Assembly: GCF_011008565.1 (NCBI RefSeq)
Contig: NZ_JAAIWK010000017.1
Location: 21,739 to 85,738, forward strand
Direction: 5' to 3'
Length of the DNA stretch: 64,000 bases
Source: Heyndrickxia ginsengihumi
Lineage (GTDB): Bacteria > Bacillota > Bacilli > Bacillales > Bacillaceae_C
Under the pieces are notes generated by a model that saw only the letters and a list, made by a program, of their open reading frames with translations, was not told the origin of the DNA and searched no databases. Below are positions 52,567-61,156 of this stretch, in pieces. Position numbers and translations under genes: made by a program. The first letter of the stretch is position 1. Every line of letters starts with the position of its first letter.

Positions 52567-52638
52567 CGAAATGACTCCTTTCACCATTCACGGTTGTCTG
52601 TAGTGAAAGCCGGATACATAACCTATGAAACTTTTAAA

Positions 52639-52734
52639 CTAAAACATTAAGTTAAGACTATCGTGGAAACTGACAAATGAAAAAACAACAATCGCAATAA
52701 AAATGAAAAAGAATACAAACAAAGCTCGATACAT
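52639..52734 (-). CDS. 31-residue membrane peptide
   Basis: ATG with GAGGTTG about ten bases upstream encodes MYRALFVFFFIFIAIVVFSF then VSFHDSLNLMF, one transmembrane helix with a short outside tail. No family is known. It lies alone between yprB and the cotD remnant; nothing else is seen in 52735-52968. Confidence 0.4.
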   Translation of the reverse strand: MYRALFVFFFIFIAIVVFSFVSFHDSLNLMF

Positions 52735-52968
52735 AATTATTCAACCTCAACCCTATCGTTTTTATTGAAAAGCTATGATTATTTTACCGATTTCCGTTAA
52801 ACAACACAATGTTAAAAATCGGAAATATACTTTAAAGATAGCGAGCCTTTCTTAAAAAACAATTAATCTCTCAAAAATGCAAAAAACGTCGATTCATCAC
52901 TATTTTTTATGAAATTACAGTGAAATCGTCGTTTTATGCGCTTCCCCAGGAAATAGCATTATACGATA

Positions 52969-54258
52969 TTATTTCCGACCTTGACTCTTTTCGTTTCCTC
53001 TTTTCGTTTCCTCTTTTCGTTTCAAACGTTGTAATCTTTTTTCGGCCTCTTTTAAATGTTTTTTCCACTTCTCTGAACCGAGGGAAATAAAATATTCAAA
53101 CAATTGTATTGCCTTCTCGGTGCAATCTATTGCCGTAACATAGTCTTTATCTTGATGTTCAAGCACTTTTGCCAATTCAATGTAGGCCTCAGATTGAATA
53201 TTTTTCTTAGCTCTTTTCACAACTTCTCCCCATAATTGTTTTGCTTGAGCATAATCTTTTTTTCTTTTGTACTGTTTTGCTAATTGATGTATTGCAGGGA
53301 TATCATCCTCTTTAGCCGCTTCAATATATGATTGAAAAGCAACATCATGTTGTCCAATATATTCAAACCAATTTCCAACCAATCTTTTTTCTTTTGCTGA
53401 TTGTAAAGGATCATGCTGCAGAATTTGAAAACTTAAATGTGTATACAATGTAATAAGCGATAAAATATCATTTTCATTATGCTTTAACATTTCAATAATC
53501 CCTTTTGGATCTTTTCTTTCGACAAAATCAAAGTATATCATCGGTGCTAAAAAACCTGGAACATCATCATGCCTTTCGAAACCTAAAATATCCTTTTCAA
53601 CATTTGTTAATTTTACGGATTCAAGTTCATCCTTCCAAAGTCTGCGCGCTGCATGATACAAGTCAAAATGGCCGAAATCTGGCAGCTTTGGTACATGTTC
53701 ACGCACAAGTGTATGGCGTGTTTTTACTTGTGGCCAGTCAAATGCTTTTCCGTTATAGGTTACTAACGTTGTATAATCTACGTTTTTTAAAAAGCTGTCA
53801 TATAGTGGCACTTCTAGCCCTGGCTCCGGTAAAATATGTTGCTTCAATACAACTTCTGTATCCGTGAAAGAAGCATAGCCGAGCAAAAAAATGGTGTTAC
53901 CAGTTCCTCCTCCTAAACCTGTCGTTTCAGTATCGAAGAAAAATAGGTCTGTTCCTTTAAAACCATACGCTGATAAAGGATGGTACACATTATGATGATT
54001 CCACAAATCTATGGCTGTAAGAAAATCTTTGAACTGATACCTGCCATGCTGTTTATCAAAGGGATAGTGCACTTCTCGAATGAAGCAGTATTCATCATCT
54101 AAAAAATACGGACTTGTGTCGGCTTCTTCCCATACTTCAAGGAATGGAATATGTTTACTATGTGCTTCTTCAGCCAAAACAGTAAGGGCTGGCTGGGATT
54201 GCTGATCTTTTATCAAATGACTTTTCATGCGATTCAACTTTGATTTAAGAGATGACAT
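52969..54258 (-). CDS. yprB: RNase H-like exonuclease YprB (MrfB)
   Basis: The 429-residue product has a DEDD-type exonuclease domain at about 100-270 (FFFDTETTGLGGG with D109 and E111, TLVTYNGKAFDWP, and HNENDILSLITLY). Tetratricopeptide-like helices follow at 300-400, with a basic end made of a short repeat (KRKEETKRGNEK). In B. subtilis MrfB acts with MrfA helicase to repair mitomycin C lesions independently of UvrA. The start overlaps the yprA stop by 14 bases. Confidence 0.92.
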   Translation of the reverse strand: MSSLKSKLNRMKSHLIKDQQSQPALTVLAEEAHSKHIPFLEVWEEADTSPYFLDDEYCFIREVHYPFDKQHGRYQFKDFLTAIDLWNHHNVYHPLSAYGFKGTDLFFFDTETTGLGGGTGNTIFLLGYASFTDTEVVLKQHILPEPGLEVPLYDSFLKNVDYTTLVTYNGKAFDWPQVKTRHTLVREHVPKLPDFGHFDLYHAARRLWKDELESVKLTNVEKDILGFERHDDVPGFLAPMIYFDFVERKDPKGIIEMLKHNENDILSLITLYTHLSFQILQHDPLQSAKEKRLVGNWFEYIGQHDVAFQSYIEAAKEDDIPAIHQLAKQYKRKKDYAQAKQLWGEVVKRAKKNIQSEAYIELAKVLEHQDKDYVTAIDCTEKAIQLFEYFISLGSEKWKKHLKEAEKRLQRLKRKEETKRGNEKSQGRK

Positions 54259-56539
54259 GGTTATCCACCTTTTCGCAAATTCCTTTTATTAAGGACTCTA
54301 ACAAAAAGATAGAGGCCTGCTTTATTTTATCGGAAGATGTCTCAATTCCAATGCATGATGGGCAGCCAGCATCACATGTACAATATTCGATCATATGTTT
54401 CGTTGCATTTAAAATAGCGTATGCCTGCTCAAATATTTTTTCGCTCAGCCCAATACCCCCGGGATAACGATCATAAATGAAAATGGTTGGCTTTTCATTA
54501 TGCAAAGCTTTCACTTGTGGCACAACTTGAATATCATGCGGATCACACATGACAAATAGCGGAATAATAGCTTGTAACGCATGGCTAACACCAATTAATC
54601 CTTCTTCAAGTTGCTCTTTCGAAATAACTTCATCAACAGAAAACCAAACAGAATTCGTATGCAATTCCATTTCGGGAAGATGAATCGGGCCAGAACCTAT
54701 ATTTTCATGAGTGTTAAATTTGATTTTTTTAAAAATCGTCGGCATTGCTTGCACCATGACATCACCATAGCCTATTTCCGCAAACTTCAATCCTTCATGT
54801 CTGTCAATTTCAAGTACACGCAGTTCAACAGCCAAATTAGCATCTGTATAATAGTCGACAGCTACTTCTCGGACAAACGCCTTCTTTTCTTCCCAGTCCA
54901 ACGTTTCAACTTGAAATTGTGTCCCTTGGTGAAGATAGATGGCCTCTTCGTGCAGCAATGTCATGGCGCTAAATTGATCCATTTCACCAATTACTTTCAC
55001 ATTCGCTTGGTCACTAATATCAATTATGACAACATTTTCTTGCGAAGCAGAACGAAGACTAATGTTATGTGCAGGAAATGAATCGTTCATCCAATACCAA
55101 GCATCTCCGCGTGCATGTAAAATTCGTTCATCTGTTAAAAATTCTAAAACATCTTCAATATCTACATCACCAAATGTTTCACCTTTTTTAAAAGGAAGTT
55201 CATATGCTGCACATTTTACATGATCAACTAGGATTACTAAGTTGTCAGGATTAATTCTTGCTGTTTCAGGAGATTGCTGAAAGAAATATTCTGGGTGTTG
55301 GATGATATACTGATCAAGTGGTGATGAACTTGCCACCATAATGACTAATGACTCCCCTTGCCTTCTACCGGCACGCCCTGCTTGCTGCCATGCACTCGCA
55401 ATTGTTCCAGGGTATCCCGTCATAATACAAACTTGTAATTGACCAATATCTACACCAAGCTCAAGTGCATTTGTACTAACAATTCCATATATATCACCGT
55501 TTCGAAGCCCTTGCTCAATTCGCCGTCTTTCTGTAGGCAAATAGCCTCCTCGGTATCCCATAATGGATTTTTGACCGAGTTCATGCTTAACAAGCTCTTG
55601 TAAGTATTTTAAAATAATTTCTACTCGAACACGGCTTCTTGCAAAAATAATCGTTTGAATTTTATTTTTTAACAATTCCGATGCTATATTTCTAACATCT
55701 AATGTAGCACTTCTACGTATATTTAACGGTTTATTAATAATGGGCGGATTATAAAATGCAAAATGCTTCGTACCACTCGGTGCCCCATTGTTATCGATCA
55801 GCTTCATGTTATTCCCCGTTAATTTTTCAGCTAATTCTTGCGGATTTTCAATTGTTGCTGAAGTACAAATAAAAATTGGATTACTTCCATAATATTTACA
55901 TATCCTTTTTAGACGGCGAATCACATTTGCAACATGACTGCCAAACACACCACGATACGTATGCAACTCGTCAATCACAACATATTGAAGGTTTTCAAAA
56001 AAAGATACCCATTTCGTATGATGGGGAAGAATTGCAGAATGTAACATATCTGGATTTGTAATCACAATATGTCCTGCTTTCCTTACTCTTTGTCTTATAT
56101 TACTCGGCGTATCTCCGTCATAAGTATAACTATTAACATTAATTCCGGCTTCTTCAATCACTTCATTAATTTCACTTTTTTGATCTTGCGCCAACGCCTT
56201 TGTAGGAAACATATATAACGCACGGGCATTCGGATTATTTAAAATCGATTGTAAAACAGGCAAATTATAACAAAGTGTTTTTCCGGAAGCTGTTGGAGTA
56301 ACAGCAACAAAGCTCTCCCCTGACACCGCCGTTTCAAAAGCTTCCACTTGATGCGTATATAAACTTTCAATTCCTCGTTTATTTAATGCCTTTTTTATCT
56401 GCTCATGAATAAACGGCGGAAAAGGTCTAGTCTTTGCCGGTTTAGCATCAATTGTATGCCAATATACAATTTGTTCTTTAAAAGATGGATCCAATTGGAA
56501 CGTTGTTAAGAAATCTATTAATGATTTTTTCTGTTTCAA
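54245..56539 (-). CDS. yprA: DEAD/DEAH helicase YprA (MrfA)
   Basis: The 764-residue product starts at TTG (MKQKKSLIDFL) behind GAGGTGGC; the ATG at 56614 would add 25 unconvincing residues. Helicase motifs: TPTASGKTL (79-87), IDELHTY (about 189-195), SATIE, and motif VI QQAGRAGRRQGES. The C-terminus is a DUF1998-type domain with a four-cysteine zinc site (CTCDAGCPSCIG). MrfA is a 3'-5' DNA helicase for mitomycin C damage repair, paired with YprB. Confidence 0.94.
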   Translation of the reverse strand: MKQKKSLIDFLTTFQLDPSFKEQIVYWHTIDAKPAKTRPFPPFIHEQIKKALNKRGIESLYTHQVEAFETAVSGESFVAVTPTASGKTLCYNLPVLQSILNNPNARALYMFPTKALAQDQKSEINEVIEEAGINVNSYTYDGDTPSNIRQRVRKAGHIVITNPDMLHSAILPHHTKWVSFFENLQYVVIDELHTYRGVFGSHVANVIRRLKRICKYYGSNPIFICTSATIENPQELAEKLTGNNMKLIDNNGAPSGTKHFAFYNPPIINKPLNIRRSATLDVRNIASELLKNKIQTIIFARSRVRVEIILKYLQELVKHELGQKSIMGYRGGYLPTERRRIEQGLRNGDIYGIVSTNALELGVDIGQLQVCIMTGYPGTIASAWQQAGRAGRRQGESLVIMVASSSPLDQYIIQHPEYFFQQSPETARINPDNLVILVDHVKCAAYELPFKKGETFGDVDIEDVLEFLTDERILHARGDAWYWMNDSFPAHNISLRSASQENVVIIDISDQANVKVIGEMDQFSAMTLLHEEAIYLHQGTQFQVETLDWEEKKAFVREVAVDYYTDANLAVELRVLEIDRHEGLKFAEIGYGDVMVQAMPTIFKKIKFNTHENIGSGPIHLPEMELHTNSVWFSVDEVISKEQLEEGLIGVSHALQAIIPLFVMCDPHDIQVVPQVKALHNEKPTIFIYDRYPGGIGLSEKIFEQAYAILNATKHMIEYCTCDAGCPSCIGIETSSDKIKQASIFLLESLIKGICEKVDNHVIS

Positions 56540-56683
56540 ACTTGCCACCTCACTAGTTCCTATTATAGAGAATAAACGTTCGCAATTGAAGTTTTTTGTA
56601 ATGGATACATTCACTTTTTTAACACGATTTTCATATATTACGATATAAAATTAAGATTACATAAAAAAAGGAGGTGCTCATAA

Positions 56684-57139
56684 TTGAATGGACTGACAAA
56701 TGGATCGGGGCAGAATCCTTTCGAAGAATTTATGCGTTCAATGGATCATTTTTTCCAAGAAAAACCAGTAAAAGGCTTTTTGCAAAGTATTGATGAGCTT
56801 TTTGCCTCAGCCTTTCCGTTTGAATCGTTTCCTGTAGAGATTGATGAAACGGACGAACATTTTGTCGTTGCTGCTAAAATTCCCAATGTAAAAAAAGATC
56901 AAATTGAAATTGACATTTTTCAGCAATACATTACTATTACTGTAATGTATAAAGCGACGGAAAAGGAAGAAAATACTGAAAATCATTCAGTTTTTCAAAA
57001 GAATGGTTTTAAACGCTTATCAAGGACAATTTCCTTGCCTCAACCGTTTGATGAGCAAAAAGTACGGGCACATTATGATAAAGGTGTTCTTAAAATTACC
57101 GTACAAAAAGATAAAAAAAGAAAACTACAAATTGAATAA
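56684..57139 (+). CDS. Hsp20/alpha-crystallin small heat-shock protein
   Basis: The 151-residue product starts at TTG nine bases after AAGGAGG. A disordered N-arm (GSGQNPFEEFMRSMDHFFQE) is followed by an alpha-crystallin domain from about residue 58 (VEIDETDEHFVVAAKIPNVK ... FKRLSRTISLPQPFDEQKVR) ending with GVLKITVQKDKKRK. It should hold unfolded proteins. In bacilli some members enter the spore coat. It is divergent from yprA and has its own terminator. Confidence 0.88.
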   Translation: MNGLTNGSGQNPFEEFMRSMDHFFQEKPVKGFLQSIDELFASAFPFESFPVEIDETDEHFVVAAKIPNVKKDQIEIDIFQQYITITVMYKATEKEENTENHSVFQKNGFKRLSRTISLPQPFDEQKVRAHYDKGVLKITVQKDKKRKLQIE

Positions 57140-57141
57140 AA

Positions 57142-57172
57142 AAATCAGAAATGTTTTTCTGATTTTTTTTTA
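57142..57172 (+). terminator. Terminator of the Hsp20 gene
   Basis: AAAATCAGAAA and TTTCTGATTTT pair across four bases, followed by a T-run, three bases after the stop. Confidence 0.8.
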
Positions 57173-57223
57173 TGGACTTATTCAATTCTTTATTTGTTTG
57201 TTCAATAAAAATGGCCTAGAAGC

Positions 57224-57718
57224 CTATTTAAAGAGACCTCCTAAGCCTTTAACCATTGATGATACCTGATTGACAGCATTCATCATTTGTCCTGCAGTAT
57301 TCATCATTTTATTAAAATCAATTGACCCATCTTGAGACTTAAATGAATTTAAGAAACTTCCCGTATTATTTTGATATGGCTTTGGCGGCATTGCCTCTTT
57401 TGGATATGGATTCATATATCCTTGCCCAACTGCTTGCGGTGCTTTTGGCTGATTTTGATTCATTTGAAGAGGATTATCGAATATTGGTGGTTCATTTGAT
57501 ATACCATATGCAGTATTTTGTTGTTGTTGTGGAAAACCAGATACTCCAAATCCATTCATATGCATATAAGGATTTTGGTAAGGATGAGGGTAGTATTGGT
57601 TCCCATATCCATGCTGTTGTGCTGGAAATGGCTGATAATAGGGATAATATGATCCTATAGGACCTGATGGCATACGATACATATGATGAACAAAATTTGG
57701 CTCATATAGTCTTCTCAT
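57224..57718 (-). CDS. yppG: YppG-like protein
   Basis: The 164-residue product starts at MRRLYEPNFVHHMYRMP with GGAGG eight bases upstream. It is rich in Pro, Tyr, Gln and Gly up to residue 120. It ends in the conserved YppG block SFLNSFKSQDGSIDFNKMMN then QVSSMVKGLGGLFK. The composition suggests a spore or coat-associated protein; function is unknown. It lies in the ypp gene cluster, as in B. subtilis. Confidence 0.85.
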   Translation of the reverse strand: MRRLYEPNFVHHMYRMPSGPIGSYYPYYQPFPAQQHGYGNQYYPHPYQNPYMHMNGFGVSGFPQQQQNTAYGISNEPPIFDNPLQMNQNQPKAPQAVGQGYMNPYPKEAMPPKPYQNNTGSFLNSFKSQDGSIDFNKMMNTAGQMMNAVNQVSSMVKGLGGLFK

Positions 57719-57798
57719 CACTTTCTCCTCCTGCAACCTCATACTAATAAAGTATGAAGCACATTAAAAATGGTGAAAAAAACCATGAACACGAATGT

Positions 57799-58158
57799 CT
57801 ATCCTTCTAACTCATCTTTTAACCGATTTAACACATAATCAATTGATTGGATATGGCTTTTGAATCTTTTTAAACTTGTTTCTGGGTAAAAAGCTCGAAC
57901 AGATACCATTTGTAAATTTTCAGCTGTATTTTTTAACTGGATTGCAAATAAATGTTTCGGCTGATTTGTTTCAACCCATAAAACGGCTAAAGGCAACCAT
58001 TCATCTATTGCTGCTTTTAATTCATCACAATATGGTCGAACATCTTGAAAAAAGTCTTTTGCCATACCACTCTCTCTAACATTCATATATGTGTTAAGCA
58101 AGAATTGATTTTCTTGTATTAATTTGAGTGTTAGGATATATACTTTTTGGTTGTCCAT
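57799..58158 (-). CDS. yppE: YppE, DUF1798 family
   Basis: The 119-residue all-helical protein (LIQENQFLLNTYMNVRESGM, KDFFQDVRPYCDELKAAIDEW, WVETNQPKHLFAIQLKNTAE) matches the YppE four-helix bundle family. The function is unknown. It sits next to yppG in the conserved order. Confidence 0.88.
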   Translation of the reverse strand: MDNQKVYILTLKLIQENQFLLNTYMNVRESGMAKDFFQDVRPYCDELKAAIDEWLPLAVLWVETNQPKHLFAIQLKNTAENLQMVSVRAFYPETSLKRFKSHIQSIDYVLNRLKDELEG

Positions 58159-58205
58159 CTTTTCTCCTCCTACGAGCTACATAACGATGATAGCTCTATT
58201 CTATT

Positions 58206-58454
58206 TTAGGAGGTCTTTTGTTGTAATTCAAGATAATCATTTGCTGCCTTTGAAATGACAGGCAGTTTACTAAAATCGTTGACACGATGCTCTAAATGTT
58301 CCATTTTTCTCAGAATATTTTTATACTGATGTACATGCATAGCAATGAGATTAACTCTCTCCTGCTTTAAATTTGCAATTACTGTATTTTCAAGTAAACC
58401 TACTTCCATTTCAAATGTATCTAATTTATCTAAAAATTCATCTTTTGTTAACAT
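58206..58454 (-). CDS. Small helical protein in ypp cluster
   Basis: The 82-residue product runs from MLTKDEFLDKLDTFEMEVGL to KAANDYLELQQKTS and is predicted to be two or three helices, with QYKNILRKMEHLEHRVNDF. Its position beside yppE is that of yppD or yppF in B. subtilis, but the sequence was not matched with confidence. The 215 bases to the sspM start hold no gene. Confidence 0.6.
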   Translation of the reverse strand: MLTKDEFLDKLDTFEMEVGLLENTVIANLKQERVNLIAMHVHQYKNILRKMEHLEHRVNDFSKLPVISKAANDYLELQQKTS

Positions 58455-58669
58455 GTTTCCACACCCCTCTCATATTTACAAATAGTATTCTTTCTCTTTT
58501 AAAAAGTCCCTGCCTCCTTGACAAAACTAGAAATAATTCGTCAAAGAAAGTTTAAACCCCTAAATTTTTACGTTTCTTTTCGACAATATGAATGAATCAA
58601 ACAAGATTGCAAACAATATGTTAAGAACGGCCATAGAAGGCACGTCACTATCATTTGGAGGTGTACGCT

Positions 58670-58777
58670 TTGAAGAATAACAACCAATCCCAAGAACAAA
58701 AACAATCGCAACGAAAAGAATCAAAAACAGGGACAGGTAACCCTAAGCTAAATGGTCCGAACCGTCCTTCCACCTGA
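58670..58777 (+). CDS. sspM: Small acid-soluble spore protein M
   Basis: TTG start with GGAGGTG upstream. The 35-residue product is hydrophilic, rich in Gln, Lys, Asn and Ser, and ends in LNGPNRPST. The GGPNRPST-type ending and the place next to the ypp genes are those of B. subtilis SspM, a minor spore-core protein made in the forespore. A forespore promoter would be expected upstream; TGAATC and CAATATG at 58590-58618 are a weak candidate. Confidence 0.75.
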   Translation: MKNNNQSQEQKQSQRKESKTGTGNPKLNGPNRPST

Positions 58778-58820
58778 TTCATTTTTAGAAGTGTAAAAAG
58801 CGGAATACAACTCGTTGTAA

Positions 58821-58868
58821 GGCTATCGACAAACTTATTGTTTATTAGTTTGTCGATAGCCTTTTTTA
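58821..58868 (+). terminator. Terminator of sspM
   Basis: GGCTATCGACAAAC and GTTTGTCGATAGCC pair perfectly over 14 bp, followed by TTTTTTAT, 43 bases after the sspM stop. Confidence 0.85.
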
Positions 58869-59031
58869 TAATAGTAAGTAGAAGAGATTTTATTTCCTTT
58901 CTACGCCCGTTTATCATTTTTTCGAACAAAGATGGACGATAAATATTTTTGCCGACATGATCTTAAGAAAATCGGCACAGAGCATTAAAAAGACTATGCT
59001 AGTTTTGAGTTTAGAATAAAAAGCAGGTCAT

Positions 59032-59200
59032 GAGGTCGGGACAAAACGCAAAAGTGGTTAGTTAAAGATGAGCATTACCCAAATCAGCTCCGAAAATATA
59101 CGTAGACTCCTGCTGGAGGCGCATCAGCCGCCCGCGAAAAGCGAAGAATATGGTGGAGCGCAATATTCAGGGTTTCTTTCGTTAATATACTTTTGGTTCA
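59032..59200 (+). repeat. Dispersed Bacillaceae repeat, copy 2
   Basis: The stretch contains GGGACAAAA, AAAAGTGGTTAGTTAAAGATG, CTCCGAAAATATACGTAGAC, TCCTGC, and CGTTAATATACTTTTGG in the same order as copy 1 (45964-46107) read on its minus strand. A GC-rich insert (GGCGCATCAGCCGCCCGCG) makes this copy longer. Otherwise 58869-59301 contains no gene. Confidence 0.65.
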
Positions 59201-59301
59201 GCAAAAAAAGTTTAGGAATGATTAAGTGTAGCTCACTCTTTATGGTTTGCTGTCCGTGAGCACCTTTGTCATAAGCTATAATCAAGCCTCATCATCCTTT
59301 C

Positions 59302-60306
59302 TTATTTACACACATGTTTTAAAATATAAAGAACCTTCGCGAAATATTTCACTTTTTCTTGTTTTTGTAGGAACCATTTTGAAATATTAATATCATGCTT
59401 TATATGGGCAGGATCATACCACTTTTCTTTCATCTTATTTTGTTGAAACCAATCTTCACTATCATGCCAATGATGTGCAATCACGGGGTATGTCTTTCTC
59501 AATGCAGGCGTATCCGGCTTCCTAACGTTATCTATATATTTTTCATAGTCATACCTCGAACCGGTATGCTTCGTGTTAACTGCAAATTTGAGAAATTGAG
59601 GGTACAATTCGGGGTGGAATAAAATGAATGATAATCTTTTTCCTAATGCAATTCTTTCCGTTACCTTTTGAAATTTCACTACAGAATCCCCGTAAAGACG
59701 TCCAGTTAACGTAGGAAAAACGACTGCATTAATATGAAGAATATCTTGCATCCGAAATAAAGGTGTATGAAACACCTTTGATTTAAAATATGGGTGTTCG
59801 ATTACTGGGCGCTGAATAACATTTTGTTCATTAATAATCAACGCAAGTAATAGACGATTTCTATCATTTGAATGATAATAATGCCACCATTCTTTCACCA
59901 TAAATTTCGAAACATGAAAATAATCCAGTAAGTGAAATAGTGGTTTATTGTATTTGATTGAATAATGGTAAATCATTAATTGTGGATATGCGTCTTCAAA
60001 GATCGTCCAATTTGCTCTTTCATACGTTAAAAAAAGACGGGTTCTTACTGATTCAGGAAAAATTTTCGGAAAGTGCTCACCTTCGAGATCACACATATTC
60101 CATCCTGCATTACGGGAAACCATAGATGCTAGAAACGACCATTTTATATCGGAGTGAACGAGATAAAAATAAAAATAAGCATTTGTCCGGCTAATATTAT
60201 CTTTATTATGTTTCTTTGTTTCATTTTTTATTTTTTCTATTATATATTCATTTGCCATATCATAAAAGCAATCCTTTAGGTGGTGAAAATTTCCTTTAAT
60301 AACCAT
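59302..60306 (-). CDS. yppC: YppC, DUF2515 family
   Basis: The 334-residue product is rich in aromatic residues and His. It contains NISRTNAYFYFYLVHSDIKW, MVSRNAGWNMCDLEG and HHWHDSEDWFQQNKMKEKWY, all characteristic of DUF2515. The function is unknown. It is divergent from recU-ponA, the B. subtilis arrangement. AGGAGG lies four bases before the ATG. Confidence 0.9.
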   Translation of the reverse strand: MVIKGNFHHLKDCFYDMANEYIIEKIKNETKKHNKDNISRTNAYFYFYLVHSDIKWSFLASMVSRNAGWNMCDLEGEHFPKIFPESVRTRLFLTYERANWTIFEDAYPQLMIYHYSIKYNKPLFHLLDYFHVSKFMVKEWWHYYHSNDRNRLLLALIINEQNVIQRPVIEHPYFKSKVFHTPLFRMQDILHINAVVFPTLTGRLYGDSVVKFQKVTERIALGKRLSFILFHPELYPQFLKFAVNTKHTGSRYDYEKYIDNVRKPDTPALRKTYPVIAHHWHDSEDWFQQNKMKEKWYDPAHIKHDINISKWFLQKQEKVKYFAKVLYILKHVCK

Positions 60307-60380
60307 TTTTCCTCCTAATGAGATTTATTTAAGTGATCATTAAAATTTTCAATACATATTTATCAAAGATTCTGCTATGA

Positions 60381-60386
60381 TATAAT
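60381..60386 (+). promoter_or_regulatory. recU-ponA promoter -10
   Basis: TGA-TATAAT forms an extended -10 22 bases before the recU start, with a weak TTTATC-like -35 sixteen bases upstream. Confidence 0.5.
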
Positions 60387-60408
60387 TTAGTTTGTGAGGT
60401 GAGTAAGC

Positions 60409-61017
60409 TTGAGTCTGCGCTATCCAAATGGAAAAATGTATACCCCTAACAATATGTTAGCAAAGGAAACGAACAAATCGAAAAATATCTCCTATAGTAA
60501 ACGCGGAATGACATTAGAAGATGACATTAATGAAACGAATGAATATTACTTACGCGAAGGGATTGCTGTAATTCATAAAAAACCGACGCCTATCCAAATC
60601 GTCAATGTTGACTATCCTTCACGGAGTTCAGCCGTTATAAAAGAAGCGTATTTTAAACAGCCTTCGACAACTGACTATAATGGTGTATGTTGTGGCAAAT
60701 ACATCGATTTTGAGGCGAAAGAAACAAAAAGTCGGACTTCATTTCCCCTTCACAATTTCCACGAACATCAAATTACTCATATGAAAAAAGTCGTGGAACA
60801 AGCTGGAATTAGTTTCGTTATTCTTCGTTTTTCACTTGATGAAGAAATTTTTTTGATTGAGAGCCAACATTTATTTGGATATTGGGATAGAATGATAGCT
60901 GGTGGTAGAAAATCCATTAAGAAAGAGGAGATTGAAGCCGTTGGTCATCTCATTTCAATTGGGCTTAATCCCCGTATTGATTATATAAAGACATTAAAAA
61001 ATATTTATCACTTTTAA
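60409..61017 (+). CDS. recU: Holliday junction resolvase RecU
   Basis: The 202-residue product starts at TTG after GAGGTGAG. It has the nuclease core [20 protein letters not shown] (Asp, Glu, Lys of the PD-(D/E)xK site) and [14 protein letters not shown]. RecU resolves recombination junctions and modulates RecA. It forms an operon with ponA, as in other bacilli. Confidence 0.96.
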   Translation: MSLRYPNGKMYTPNNMLAKETNKSKNISYSKRGMTLEDDINETNEYYLREGIAVIHKKPTPIQIVNVDYPSRSSAVIKEAYFKQPSTTDYNGVCCGKYIDFEAKETKSRTSFPLHNFHEHQITHMKKVVEQAGISFVILRFSLDEEIFLIESQHLFGYWDRMIAGGRKSIKKEEIEAVGHLISIGLNPRIDYIKTLKNIYHF

Positions 61018-61156
61018 TGGATTAGATGAATTACTCAATATGGTGTATAATTTCCACATTAAGTAATCTTATACGAAAATAGTCGTTCCCTTTTTAGGAA
61101 TAGACGAATCGTAATCTAAATCGATGTTCATGATTTAGAAGAAAGGAATGCTTTGT

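Noticed and set aside
53505..55223. Plus-strand frames of 65-156 codons
   Set aside because: Antisense to yprB and yprA, which have full motifs and family-length products.
58651..58929. Minus-strand 92-codon frame
   Set aside because: Runs antisense through sspM and its terminator hairpin; no ribosome binding site.
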